Below, in pieces: positions 21,809 to 33,101 of a stretch of 51,280 bases of DNA. A program made the position numbers and the translations under genes. Location of the stretch: NCBI GenBank assembly GCA_007026445.1, contig VDMD01000151.1, positions 1 through 51,280 on the forward strand, given 5' to 3'. Each line of letters begins with the position of its first letter. The stretch's first letter is position 1. This DNA comes from Schizophyllum amplum. Taxonomy: Eukaryota; Basidiomycota; Agaricomycetes; Agaricales; Schizophyllaceae. The notes beneath the pieces were generated by a model, which saw only the letters and a list, made by a program, of their open reading frames with translations, made no database searches and was not told the DNA's origin.

Positions 21809-23951
21809 ATGATTGAGCACCAGGTCGTCGTCGCTGTGGTTGCAGCCGTCGTTCTGTATATCGTTGCGCAGCGCTTCGCTCTTCGCAAGACTCTCCCCCT
21901 CCCCCCAGGCCCGCCCGGATACCCACTCATCGGCAACCTGCTCGACCTCCCCACCGCCGGCTGGGACTGGAAGACGTTCGGCGCCTGGGCAGACCGCTAT
22001 GGTACGCCTCCGTCCTTGTCGTCTTCCCAAACCCTCCCTCACATCCCTCGCCGTCGTCCTCAGGCCCCCTAATCTCCGCACGGGCCTTCGGGAATACAAT
22101 CGTCGTCATCAACTCACACGCGACGGCTCTCGCGCTCCTGGAAAGCAGGGGTCCCGTCTATGCGTCGCGGCCTCACCTCGTGATGCCCGTCGATCTCATG
22201 GGCTGGAAGGACGCGATGGCGTTCACACCGTACGGGCCGCGCCTCCGCGCTTATCGGCGCACGTTCCATGCCGAGCTGGGCAGCCGGGAGTCGGTTGAGA
22301 CGTATCACCCGCAAGAGGAGGAGCACGCCAGGCGTTTCGTGAGGAAGGTGCTGGAGAGTCCGGAGCGCTTGATGGATCATTGCTATCAGTGAGCGTTGAC
22401 TCCGAAGACGGAAAGAGTGGTAGAGCTGATGTTGCTAGTCACGCCGGGGCCATCGTATTGCGGGTCGCGTATGGTAAGCATTGATCGTCATAGTCCGGAG
22501 TATGTATCTTACAAAGTATTTGCTAGGATACCACGCCGATGAGGAGCACGACCCGATCATCCGCGCCGGAAACGAAGCCATGGCGACCTTTAATAAAGGC
22601 TCATCTCCAACCGCGTTTCTGGTGAACACGATTTCAATCTGTTCGTCATCTCTATATTCCCTGTGCGCACTGTGCTCATATATCTTTCAGTGAAGCACGT
22701 CCCCGAGTGGTTCCCGGGTGCTGGGTTCCAAAGGCAGGCTCGCCTCTGGTCATCCCACTACCGACAGATGGTTGAGCCGCCATTCGAGATGGTCAAAGCC
22801 ACACTGGTATGTCCACTACGCCATGAGCGGCACGACAGTACTCACGCTACCTTTGGCTGGATAGGAAAAGGGCACCGCCGAGGACAACTTTGTCGCCAAA
22901 TCCCTGATGAAGGCCACCACGAAGGCGGAAGAAGAGAACATCATGCACGCCGCAGGTTCCATGTTCGGTGGTATGTGCTTGTTCCCTGTCCTCCTGATCG
23001 TGCTGACTTTTCGCAGGTGGCGGTGATACAGTTTGTCGATACTTCGGTTTCTCACAGTCAAACAGCTAACGCCTCGACAGACCGCCATCGCGGTGCACTT
23101 CTTCTTCCTGATGATGATTCTCCATTCGGACGTGCAGCGCCGCGCGCAAGCCGAGATCGACGCGGCGGTCGGTCGCAAGCATCTTCCTTCCTTCGAAGAC
23201 CGTGAGCGCCTACCCTACGTCGATGCGATATGCAAGGAGATTCTCAGGCTGCACCCACCTGTCCCCAATGGTAAGTCGCGTCACCGCAAACTCGTCGATC
23301 ATCCTCTCAGCGACAACGTACCCATCCTGCAGGCCTACCGCACGCCACGCTCGAGGACGACGTCTATGAAGGGTATTTCATTCCTAAAGGCAGCACCGTT
23401 CTCACGAACATCTGGTGCGTCCTGGTTCAACTCGCGCGCGAGACCATCGCCGCGCTCGTTAACACCACCTCACGCTGACGTGCTTCAATCCCCTTAGGAA
23501 GATGTGCCGCGACCCAAAGACGTATGCGGATGCTAAAGCCTTTCGTCCCGAACGCTTTTTGGGACCCGCGCCGGAATTGGACCCCAAACAGCTCATCTTT
23601 GGGTCAGTGTTGTCGCCTCCGTCATGTCCCTCCCATTCTCCTCCACCATGTACCCCGCCTCCACCATTTCCCTCTCATCCGCCTCCATTATATCCCCTTT
23701 GCTCACCTCACCCTCTATCCAGATTCGGCCGCCGCATATGCCCCGGGCGCCTGCTAGCGGACGCCTCCGTCTTCATCACCGTCGCGACCTGTCTTGCCGT
23801 TCTCGACATCAGGCCGGTCATCCAGGACGGCAAGCGACCGGTCGGTCAGGACGGCAAGCGACCGGTCGGTCTGAACGGCGATCGACCAGTCGGTCAGGAC
23901 GGCGAGCGGCTCATGCCGGAATACAAGACGTACGGCAGACCCGTTGAGTGA
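21809..23951 (+). CDS. Cytochrome P450 monooxygenase
   Basis: Eleven exons: 21809-22001, 22064-22388, 22439-22473, 22527-22640, 22691-22806, 22865-22970, 23016-23029, 23081-23270, 23333-23414, 23498-23602, 23723-23951; 502 residues, all phases consistent. A membrane anchor (VVVAVVAAVVLYIVA) precedes the proline hinge LPLPPGPPGYPLIGNL. GGGGDT with the following TAIAVHFFF is the I-helix, KEILRLHPP gives E-x-x-R, FRPERF the PERF motif, and FGFGRRICPGR the haem-binding loop with its Cys ligand. It is an ER-bound haem oxygenase that would work with a P450 reductase; the substrate is unknown. A 24-base tandem repeat lengthens the C-terminus. A further exon encoding HPFRSRLLPFTCDIVPRS lies at about 24120-24217, and the GA/gtgagt at 23949 is a good donor, but I could not join them in phase. 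The right edge of the gene is the left edge of the duplicated block. Confidence 0.85.
23823..23912 (+). repeat. 24-base minisatellite inside the P450 C-terminus
   Basis: Units at 23823-23846, 23847-23870 and 23871-23894, plus a partial one, encode QDGKRPVG, QDGKRPVG, LNGDRPVG and QDGER. The P450 3' copy at 35.9-36.2 kb lacks the array. Confidence 0.85.
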
Positions 23952-23973
23952 GTTTGAGACTTGTTGCTCGCTT

Positions 23974-24055
23974 TCTCGTGAGGAAGCTTCCTTACCTTGA
24001 GCGCGCTGGCTTACTCTCGTGAGGAAGCTTCCTTACCTTGAGCGCGCTGGCTTAC
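23974..24055 (+). repeat. 41-base tandem duplication after the P450 reading frame
   Basis: Two identical 41-base units (23974-24014, 24015-24055). Degenerate relatives of the unit (CTTACC/TTGAG blocks) continue to about 24105. The block B equivalent has no such exact pair. Confidence 0.85.
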
Positions 24056-25399
24056 CTCGAGGGTGCTTGATTACCTTGAGAGAGCACGGCTACCTTGAGG
24101 GCGCCCAGTGCACATTCAAGCTGAACATCCATTTCGCAGTCGTTTACTTCCCTTCACATGCGATATCGTACCGCGGAGCGGCTCATCAGTGATGTTGGAA
24201 AGCATATTTACGAGGTAAAGACCAATGCTCTACTGTCAGCGCGGACATCGGGCAATGGCGAGCTCAGACAGAATTCGACGGAGAGAGAATGTACGAACAT
24301 GCGACAGAGAGTACGTACATGCGCTGTAGATTATACTCGTGCAAAGAAGAACATGTAAATGCGCAATGCAGTATGCGTGGCTAAATCAATGCCATTGAGC
24401 TGGTTGCTGCTGCCGGAGTGTGGCTTACGCCACACGTGATCTCGAACCTAGCTCACGTGTATGCGCTTTCCCACGCCTCGTCCGCCAGTCGGGAGGTTTT
24501 ACTTCTCTGCCACTTCACTCGTATCCCTTCAAACTCTCTAGAATAACTCTTACATATGCCCCCTACCACCTGAAATCACAGCTTCCTCTCTAACTTACTC
24601 TTTCTCAAGAAACAAGCCAATGAGTGCGCTCGAGCGCTTTTGATGCAATTACCCCTTTCGGACAACAATGCGCCACGCGTACGCCCGCCCGCGCTGGACC
24701 TCGGAATACCGCGGGAACGTCGCGGCGCGCGTCGAGCGAGACCGCTGATGAATAAAGCACGGGGACCATTCAAAGTGTGTTCCTTCTCCTTATACGTTCG
24801 TTCACGCGCCGCATTTTCCCTCAGGAAATGTGAACTGCACTCACGAAAGGCGCGAGCGGCGTGACTGGCCACAAAGTCGCGTTCGCGCGACATTTAGTTT
24901 GAGCGCGTTCATCATGCGCGCTGCTCTATAGTGGGGGGTTCGGACGATGTTCGACTCACGAGTCCGTGCTTCGACCAGCCTCTTGCAGTTCACTAGATAA
25001 GTCTATAACAGGGCTTCAGCAAGTCTCCGGGCCACAACTCACGAGCTTCGAGCTTTACAGATGCAAACGAGACCACAGTCCAACACCGTTCGAAGTGTAC
25101 ACATGCACAGAGGAATGATATAAGGAGTGAGGGTAGCGACAAGGTAGCGATTGATCGTGGGGTCCTGGTTTGGCACTACGTACACACAAGGGTATGTGCG
25201 AGGACGATCGATGATACGGGCGGCGATGACATATGTGTGAGTATCATGGTATATGGCACGGGCTGGGCTGCCTTCAGTATGAAGAACGGGAAGGGGGGAG
25301 ACGAGAAACGCACTGGAAGTGATGTTGACGCCGCTGAGCATCTCTCGCAATGCGCCGCCTATAGCGAGGTGCACAATCCGCCAAGAAGTACACCATGCC

Positions 25400-25895
25400 G
25401 GCTGCAGCCGCGCGTCATCGCCGCCGACGAGCCCATCAGCGCGTCGTGTACGGCAGCAGCACTGTTCGGCTCATCTGCCGCAGAGCTGGATGCTGACGTG
25501 CTCGTCTCGTATTGCTGCTTGTGCTTGAGCGCGAGGACACGCCGTTTGAGCGTGTTGGCGTGCTTAAGAAGGTGGCGGACATGGAGACCCCGGATATGCT
25601 CGTGCTTGGGCTGGCGAGCGCGCAGAACTTCTCCGCAAGTCCCTCGCCGTCGTCGAGCTCGTCCGCGGAGCAGTTGCTTGTGAGGCAGTCGCCGGTGAAG
25701 AATGAGGAGCTGCGCAGGAATGTTAGATTGATGAACATAGGAATAGGGCGTAGGACGCACCTGGCGCAGAACCAGTTCACACCACCACGCTCGCGCAGCC
25801 CGCGTTACCGATCGAGTCCAGCAGACAATTGTTCACTGTTCAAGTCAGTTCCAAAACATGGCTTGATTCATAACTTCACGCACCGCAGTCCGGGG
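25400..25895 (-). pseudogene. Degenerate CFEM gene, block A, minus arm
   Basis: The minus strand matches the CFEM sequence in block B: CLLDSIGNAGCASV is readable, followed by the ELDDGEGLAEKFCALA half after an intron. One base is lost before the CxC position, giving VVV and a stop, and the CxC itself reads N-W-F-C. The exon carrying the first cysteine also has an in-frame stop upstream. So this copy is broken. Confidence 0.7.
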
Positions 25896-26146
25896 TAACA
25901 GGCCAGTGTCAGGAAAGACGAGGCGCTCGCGGAGACCGTCGAGCTCGCGCTCAATCACCTGGAGCCTGTAGCCGATCGCGAATTATCGCGTTGCTCACGC
26001 CGACTGCTCTCCCGACCTGCTGCTCAGCGCCCAAGTATTTGCGATAAGGAGAGGGAGACGGAGAGCGGATAGAGCTGCATCGTTGGACATCGTCGTTGGG
26101 AACAAGATGTCCGTGGTCGTCGTTGAGGCAGGAAGGAACCAAACAC

Positions 26147-26186
26147 GCGCCAACTGTCTTCTGGCGGCCCGAAAGACAGTTAGCGC
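26147..26186. other. Inverted repeat (14-base stem, 12-base loop), block A copy
   Basis: GCGCCAACTGTCTT pairs with its inverse across a 12-base loop with a single mismatch. Blocks B (39415-39454) and C (44286-44325) have perfect stems. Confidence 0.85.
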
Positions 26187-26667
26187 TTACCGCCGTCGGC
26201 GTCAGCAACGCGGTCGGCGACGGGCACATGCGAGCTCGACGCTGCGATCATGGTGGACGTGAACTGCTTCTACACCAGGTGCGTCCCGACCGGCGCGCCC
26301 TTCATGTCAAGTTACTCATCGCTTAACGGCGACTCGACGCTCCGGATGAACTCGACGACGCTCCGGCGGACGAGCTCGACAACGCACGAGCCTCACCCTC
26401 TCCAGCGTCCCCATGTCCGCCACCGCCATCGTCTCGCGCCCTCCCCCTCCCCCGCCCTCGCCCGCCCTCTCCCTCATCCGCACCCTCGTGCCTTTGCTCG
26501 CCCCCACCGCAACCGCCTCCAGCCGCTACCTCCTCCGGCCGGCAACACGCTCCATGGACGCTGCGCTTGGCCGCCGAGGCCGCCGTCAGCGTGCTCAGCG
26601 TCGACAGCATCATCACGAGCAAGCCCGCGGGAGGACGCAGCAGTCCGGCAACTGGAACGAGCATTAG
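26187..26667 (+). pseudogene. Degenerate CFEM gene, block A, plus arm
   Basis: The plus strand reads MVDVNCFYT before a GT donor at 26279, equivalent to the CxC position of CFEM with the second Cys changed to Tyr. After the intron come a degenerate DELDDA stretch, Pro-rich coding and a closing VSVLSVDSI segment. The cysteines before and after are lost. A pseudogene in opposite direction to the copy at its left. Confidence 0.6.
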
Positions 26668-27060
26668 ACGACGGATATGTATTGTACTCGTAGTTTAGCG
26701 CGTGAAACAGCTGTTGCCCATACAACGAGATGCGAGACCACATGAGCGAGCGAGGCAGGTAAAGCAGACTAGGATTATATGGGGGGATAGGAACAGCGCG
26801 GTGGATGCGGCGAGCCGCGCGAGGGGGGGGAGACAATAGCCTATGCGAGCAGTCGACGCGCGACAGTAATGAACGCGGCGAGCGCTGTGCCACTTGACCG
26901 CACTCGCCTTCAATAGGTCACTCGTATGTTCAAATCCGTTGGAGGACATGGCACAAAGTGTGATCACAGTTCATATTGCCTATATACAAGGTACACACGG
27001 GCAGTGCTACTCTATCTACGTTCTACGTTTGCTACTCTAGCTACGTTCTCGCCGAAAACG

Positions 27061-27152
27061 AGGCCCGGCGTCGTCGTCTTTGAAGGCCCGGCGTCGTCGT
27101 CCTTGAAGGCCCGGCGTCGTCGTCCTTGAAGGCCCGGCGTCGTCGTTCTTGA
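27061..27152 (+). repeat. 23-base minisatellite, four units
   Basis: Four units with core GGCCCGGCGTCGTCGT. Block C has five units at 45234-45348. Block B lacks the array. Confidence 0.85.
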
Positions 27153-27216
27153 TACTCTCCTCCTCCCCCCTCACCATCCATCTCCCCAGTCATTCTCCAC
27201 AGGGCGCAATGCGACG

Positions 27217-27327
27217 CAGGCGTCGTGCGCGCATAGTCCCTCAGGCGTCGCGCGCGCATAGTCCCTCAGGCGTCGTGCGCGCATAGTCCCTACATCCTCG
27301 ACGATCCCTACATCCTCGACGATCAGT
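27217..27327 (+). repeat. 25-base (three units) and 18-base (two units) minisatellites
   Basis: Three units of 25 bases (27217-27291) run straight into two units of 18 bases (27292-27327). In block C the 25-base array is gone and the 18-base array has five units. Confidence 0.85.
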
Positions 27328-27349
27328 ACATACCCACCCAACGCGCCGG

Positions 27350-27725
27350 GATGGGGGGGAGGGGGGAGTGGAGGGGGGGGAGCGAAGAAGGGGAGGTGAG
27401 GGTGTAATTATGAAGGAGGTAAACACAGGGGGAGGGAGGGGCGAGGGGCGAGGGGGGAGGGGGGAGTGAGGGGGGAGCGAGAGGGGAGGAGGACCGAGGG
27501 GGGGAGGGGGGGGGAAGGTAAGGGAGTGAGGGGGGAGCGAGAGGGGGAGGGGGGAAGTGAAGGGGGCGATGGAGAACGACGGGAGGGGGGAGGGAGAAGG
27601 GCGGAGGGAGGGAGGGGGAGCGACAGGCTTAGGGAGGAGCGAGAGGGGGGAGAAGGGGAGAGGGAAGGGTAAGGGGGGGTGAGGCGAGAGGGGGGAGGCG
27701 AGAGGGGGGCGAGAGAGGGGGAGGT
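27350..27725 (+). repeat. G-rich polypurine tract, block A
   Basis: About 375 bases consist almost only of G and A on the plus strand, with many runs of three to eight G, in units such as GGGGGGAGCGAGAGG. The minus strand therefore encodes meaningless Pro/Ser-rich open frames. Confidence 0.85.
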
Positions 27726-28085
27726 ACTCATTATCCAGAACGATATCGGCGTCTGCAATAACATCAGCATGGGTACGACATAAATAGCAAGCAAGGGACC
27801 TACGTGGACGTCTGATGGCGGGCGGACAACGAAAGCGGCGGCACGAAGTCAACGCGCCACGTGAAAGGTCGCGGCGGCACTGTGCGCCACCGCGGCGTGA
27901 GAGCATGCAGCCCGTAAGCCCACCTCAGAAGCCTGGGAGGTCGTCAGGATCTCCCCCTCCAAGACAATAAATATTAAACGACAAGCGGGGTGGGTTAAAG
28001 ACGATGTGGGGAGGACATGGGGTCCGGGGGCGTCAGGACATATGCGAAGTGGTGCATCTTCCTTACAGCACACGCAACTCACCTT

Positions 28086-28660
28086 ATAGGAACGCGACCC
28101 CCCAAACCAAATCTAAAGGTCGAGTCAGTTCAGGTAGAGTACTAGCAACAAATAATGTACCACCCGTAACATGCGCAGCGGCGCTACGCGCCGCCGCCGC
28201 AGTAGACCCCCTCCCTCCTCCTTGTCGCACCCGGCAGCAGACACAGAGGTCCCCGAGAATTCCCGCGCGGATATTATGAGAATTGAGTTCATTTTGCATC
28301 AATTTCGACGCTCGGACACTCACCAGAATCGCCTCTGTTTAGACCAGCGGATTGGGTCATAGGGGAGTGGGGGACGGCGGAGAGGACCCCCGAAAACAAG
28401 TCTGAAAGCCACGTTAGTCCAGGTACAGACCTGCAATAGACAGCGTACCACCTGTGAAATACGCAGCGGCGCTACGCGCCGCCGCCGCGGGAGACCCCCT
28501 CCGTCCTCGTTATCCCCCTCGGCACCACTCGCAGAGGTCCCCGAGAATTCCTGCGCGGATATTCTGAGCATTGAGTTCAGTTTGCATTAATATCGACGTT
28601 GGGAATCTCACCCAAATCACCTCCGCTTGGACCGCCAGGTGGGGTTATATGGATGAGGGA
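28086..28660 (-). repeat. Two tandem 288-base exon-like units, block A
   Basis: The units repeat at 288-base spacing, measured at the GCAGCGGCGC boxes at 28174 and 28462. Read on the minus strand each has a GTGAG donor, an intron ending at ATATCCGCGC(A/G)G, an exon starting GAATTCTCGGGGACC, a GC-rich palindrome and a second donor-like site. The acceptor AG is intact in the upstream unit (near 28557) and changed to GG in the other (near 28268). Confidence 0.75.
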
Positions 28661-28863
28661 GATGGCGGGGAGAGGGGCGGGAAGGCCTCGCGTGGCGTCG
28701 GTGACAAGGGCGGGCGACCTCAGCGGGGTGGGCGACTTCGGCGGGACCAGCGTCGACCTCGAGCATCGAGCGCTGACGACGTCGAGGACCGACAAGGTCG
28801 ATGATGCGGTCTGGTAGTGTGGTCAATAACAGAACACGCGTCACGTAGCTACGCCGTACTCAC

Positions 28864-29470
28864 CCGATCGTTGCGTCCGCCCGCCGCGCTCAAGTTCAAC
28901 CTGAGGAAGTCACGTCCCTCTCACGTGATCCGAAGTTGAACTCGCGGGGCGTCTCGCTGATGAATCATAAGGTCAGCGTCGCGTTATACGTGGTGTGATC
29001 AAAGCATTCTCACCGAGGAACGGGGTCACGCGTGTGGCGAGATGCCCAGGGCCCGGCGCTCCAGACCACGCCGGACGCCGACTCGAACGACGAGCGCGGC
29101 GCCGACTCCAGTGACGAGCGCGGCGCCGACTCGAGCGACGAGCTCGGTATTGGCCTGAAACGCATGGCGCCTGAGTAACTTGAGGGGGGATTCGTTGTTG
29201 GTGCCTTGGGTAATGCACGTGTGTCGACAATCTGCACGAGCGAGTTAGATATTGTTAACGTGAGGCGGTGTGCTACACACCTCGACGGCCGACGCCGATG
29301 TCGCCCAAGTCCCCACCGTTGTCTGCCGCAATGAGCAGCAAGGTACGTCTGTTACAGAAGTCAGTGTGTGTATGAGAAGGACGTTGCGAGGACGAAGAGC
29401 GCGGCGATGGAGTCGTCGCGCTCGTCCAACACGAGGGTAGAAATCGAGAGCGACGTACCTTGAATTCGAC
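28864..29470 (-). other. Minus-strand splice ladder of an unrecognised gene, block A
   Basis: On the minus strand consecutive exon-like segments are bounded by good GT-AG sites: an exon ending 29459, an intron 29458-29349, exon 29348-29281, intron 29280-29232, exon 29231-29014, intron 29013-28957, exon 28956-28864. Further donors follow the same pattern up to about 31.5 kb. Exon 29231-29014 holds an internal repeat, SSLESAPR three times. Block B keeps the boundaries but not the reading phase. No family recognised; it may be a decayed gene or a spliced non-coding RNA. Confidence 0.5.
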
Positions 29471-32400
29471 GCGCCCAGCCGCGAGGACACCGCAGCGTCG
29501 AGGACCCGTCGGCAAGGGCCGCCGTCAAGGGCGCATCGGCGAGGGACGCATTGAGAACACGTTGGAGAGGGCCGCCGTCAGCGTCGGCGCGGCAAGGTGT
29601 CGAGGGCACACCGTCGGTGTCTTAAGTCGTGGCCACCGCAAATACCGTCGAGCTCGTCGAGGGCATCTTCGCGACGTCATCGCCAGATACAATGAGTTAG
29701 CGGCGGTGGCGGTCACCTGGGACGTCGAGGTCGGCGTTCAGAACATTAGGGTCGTGTCCACAAGGTCGTAGTCGGCGTGCAGAGCATGGAGCCCAGCGTC
29801 CAAACGGCGCTCGAGCTCGACACTCGTCGTAGAGAGGATAAAGGCGGCGTGGTGGTGGTAAGGAACAAGCTGCAGTGATCGGTCAATTTTCGTATCACAA
29901 GTCAATATAAAAACTTACCGAAACGTGTCGCGTGCGGTAATCTCGGGTGACTCGTAGCTAGGCGATCTCGGGTGACGGGTGATCTGCAAGTTCAACGGAT
30001 CAGTACAGGTCCCAAATGATATGAATAGATAGGCTTACCCGGTCGAGGAGAAACGTGCCGCGTTGACGAAATGCGTGTTGGGAGTGACAGGGGAGGGGAG
30101 CTGGGTGTTTGCAAAGTTGATGTGCGAGGTAAAGGTGAATCTGAAAAGAATAATGAAGTCTAGAACGAGTTGGTCAGAAGACTACGAAAGCGAGAGGGAA
30201 ATGCAGAAACGTACCAAAATCAACTCGTCGTGAGGGAGCATCGACGGCGGCGGGGGCAAGTACGAAGGTAAGAGACTAATAGGACGCTGGATAGTGAGAC
30301 AGATTAGTAGCAAAAGGTTAGAAGGCGATGGGGAATGAAGAAAACCAACAATCCACTCGCCTTATGTACCCCTCGACACGGCTACCCTCCCGCTCGCGCC
30401 GCGTCCCTGCCTCGACGATCCGCTGCGCGCGCATCAAAGCGGTATCATGCGCCCGCAGACACGTCACCGGAAAGCCTGGAGCCGGAATCTGGGCACCGAA
30501 GGGTGGAACTTTCGGCGGACGCGCTCGTAACGTATTGCCGCTGCCCTGCGCCGCGCGTCAGCCCTGTCGCAACAGAGTTCAGAAATAACTTACTGCTTCG
30601 GCAATGGGCGGCCGTACCTGGAGTCTCGCGCGGAAGGACGGAAGTTCAGGGCGTCCGTGGTGGGTGGCGCGCCATAGCGCGTAGAGTCGTTATAGCTGCT
30701 TGCCATCGTCCGCAGCGTTCAGCAGAGAGAGCGAGAGAGGTAAGAAAGCGTACCTAAAGTGACACGTAGCGCGTGACAAAGTGAGCGAGTCTGCGACGAG
30801 GCGGGAGGGAGGTCGAGGTCGTTGTTGAACTTGGAGATCAGTTCGTTACTCCTTTTGGAAGGCCTTGAGTTCGCAAAGGCGGCGCGGCGCTGGCGAGCGT
30901 CGTCCGCCTCGACGAGCGCGTCGCTACCGGCGGGTCAGTCACAAAATAATATTTTGACATTGGATACACGTACCTCTGGGTTTTCGGGGTGAATGCGCGC
31001 ATACGCGCCCTGTGAGTGAGCACGATTCGTGCAGGGCGACGGCAGGCGCAGCGTCGCCGCCGTCGCCTCGCATCATGTTTCCATCAATCTGATGGGATAT
31101 GTCAGCATCCAGGACTCGGAGAATGAGCGCGGAAACGCACCGAACTTGGATGGAAGATGCGAATAGGCATATTCCCCGCGTAGGGGAATGGCGCTATTGC
31201 GAGCGCGCGCGGCAGGCGCGGCGTGGCGCGTCACCGTGAATATGTTCGGACGGACCTCGGAAGAGGATTCTGTAAGCGCGGTGCAGTCAGCCGGAACATT
31301 CGGGACGGGGTGAAGGGAGGAGGGAGGAGGAGGGGGTCGTGTATATCGTGGTGAAGAAGGTGCGCAGGCGCGGTTTGCAACCCGGAGCGTCGACGCCAAG
31401 GTTGATGTACCATGATTAGTCATCCATAACGGCAGCCCGAGGCGAAACGAGCACGTTATGGACGTACCAAAAACGACGCCACATAACGAAATCGCCCTTG
31501 TTCGCGAGACAGGGCGAGTTCAACGGCAAAGATGGCCTATCGGCCTGCGGGAGTCAATATCTGAACGCTAAACGAGCATATTCCGAGTGAGAAAAGTTTT
31601 GAAGTTGGGTGCCAACTCGCCGACCAAAGGATGTCGAGGTTTACAGTGAGAAGTCGTCGACCTTCTCGAAAGATAAGGGACGCCGTTGATCCTGCTCATC
31701 GGCACTTTCAGCAAATCATCTAGACACATGGACGAACCTGCTCGAGCGCGTACGACCCATCCGAGGCGTCAGAACGAACTCGGGGGCCGTCCGAAAGGTG
31801 GTCGCCGCTGTTGCGCGCCACCCGGCACATCGTCGAGCATTGCTATCGATCCGCTCGAGGAACCGTGTTCAATTCTTCAAGATGGGCGTTATCAGAGACG
31901 ACGAATAGGTTGGCGATAATGGCGGCGTGAGGGAAAGCGACGATGGGCGGGGCAGCGAACATGGCGGCGCCGGAGGAGCGCGATCGGCGACTCGCTCCGA
32001 GTACCGCACCGCCGCGTGATCCATCCTCGCGCCTTGTTCTCGACCTTCACCGTCGCTTCCTCAACGTCGTTCACGTCGCCGCTGACTTACCAGCGGCAGT
32101 CTTATCATGTTTTACGCGCTTGGGCTCTGCGTCTGTGTTGGACGCGCCCTACTGTACTGCCTTTTTCGTACTTTTTTCGATCATCTCGCACTGCATTCCA
32201 CGCGTTCCCGGATCTCTATGGACGACACCCGCCTCATAAGACCGGTACAAGTCATCCCCACCTCACTCAAGACGCCCAGTACCGGCCGCGCCACCGCAAC
32301 TTCCCTCCCCGTCGAGCTGCTCAAGGCAGAGCAAACTTGAACGGTTGCTTGCGTCCGCGGTCACGTGACTTCAATTCTGGCTCGCGGCGTAAAGTTCAAG

Positions 32401-32679
32401 GTCGTCGTCTACGTCGTCCATAGCGCTACATACTCGTACTCATCAGCACTCCAGGATATTGCTGCGCTTTGCGCTCGCCGCGCGTGAAAAAAGACGTACG
32501 AGGATGTCCTCGACAAGCCGCGGTCTGCTCATCGCGCCGTCGTCGCTCCCGACGCTTCTGCCCTGCCCGCCGTGCCGTCGGCAACACCGTTCTGAGTACT
32601 CGCCGCACTGGGAATTCACGGTGCTGCCGACGGCCCGACGAGCGAGACAAGTGCGCCGGGAACAATGACAACGCGGGGT

Positions 32680-32930
32680 TTACGACACAAAGGGCAAAAC
32701 ACCGGCGGTACCCCGCGCGCGGGAACTTTCCGCTCAGGACGATCAGTCCCGCGACTGCCCGAATGCGTCTCTGACCGTCGACGTCGACGTCGTCAGCCTC
32801 GGCGAGCTCGTCTACATCGAGGTGAGTACTTTGCCCTCTTCGTCGCATCCGCGCTGACTTCTTCGTAGCTCGTTCTCCATCGCACTCAAGCTCCCATACC
32901 ACCGGCGCCCTTGCGCCCTCATCCTACACC
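32680..32930 (+). pseudogene. Coding-like remnant with a 47-base intron
   Basis: The plus strand reads RARELSAQDDQSRDCPNASL and VDVDVVSLGELVYIE, then a clean intron (32822-32868, GTGAGT to TTCGTAG), then LVLHRTQAPIPP. No start is visible and an in-frame stop lies at about 32665. Block C carries the same segment with an extra C just before the intron. Family unknown. Confidence 0.35.
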
Positions 32931-33101
32931 CTCACACCCTCACGTCCTCGCCGATTCGCCCACGACCTCGCCGTCACGTCACCAACGCCCTCATCACCTC
33001 GCCCACGGCCTCACCCGTGCTCCCGTCAGCTCGCCTACGGCCTCTCCCGCGCCCTCGCACCTTTCCCGACCTCGCCACGCCGTCGACAAGTTCCCATATC
33101 C

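Noticed and set aside
27241..27906. Long minus-strand open frame rich in Pro, Ser and Leu
   Set aside because: It is the complement of the G-rich purine tract. Its lack of stops follows from base composition, and it is not conserved in length between blocks.
28174..28480. Regularly spaced repeats as a possible CRISPR array
   Set aside because: The units are 288 bases and similar throughout, with no short repeat and unique spacer pattern. The sequence is eukaryotic.
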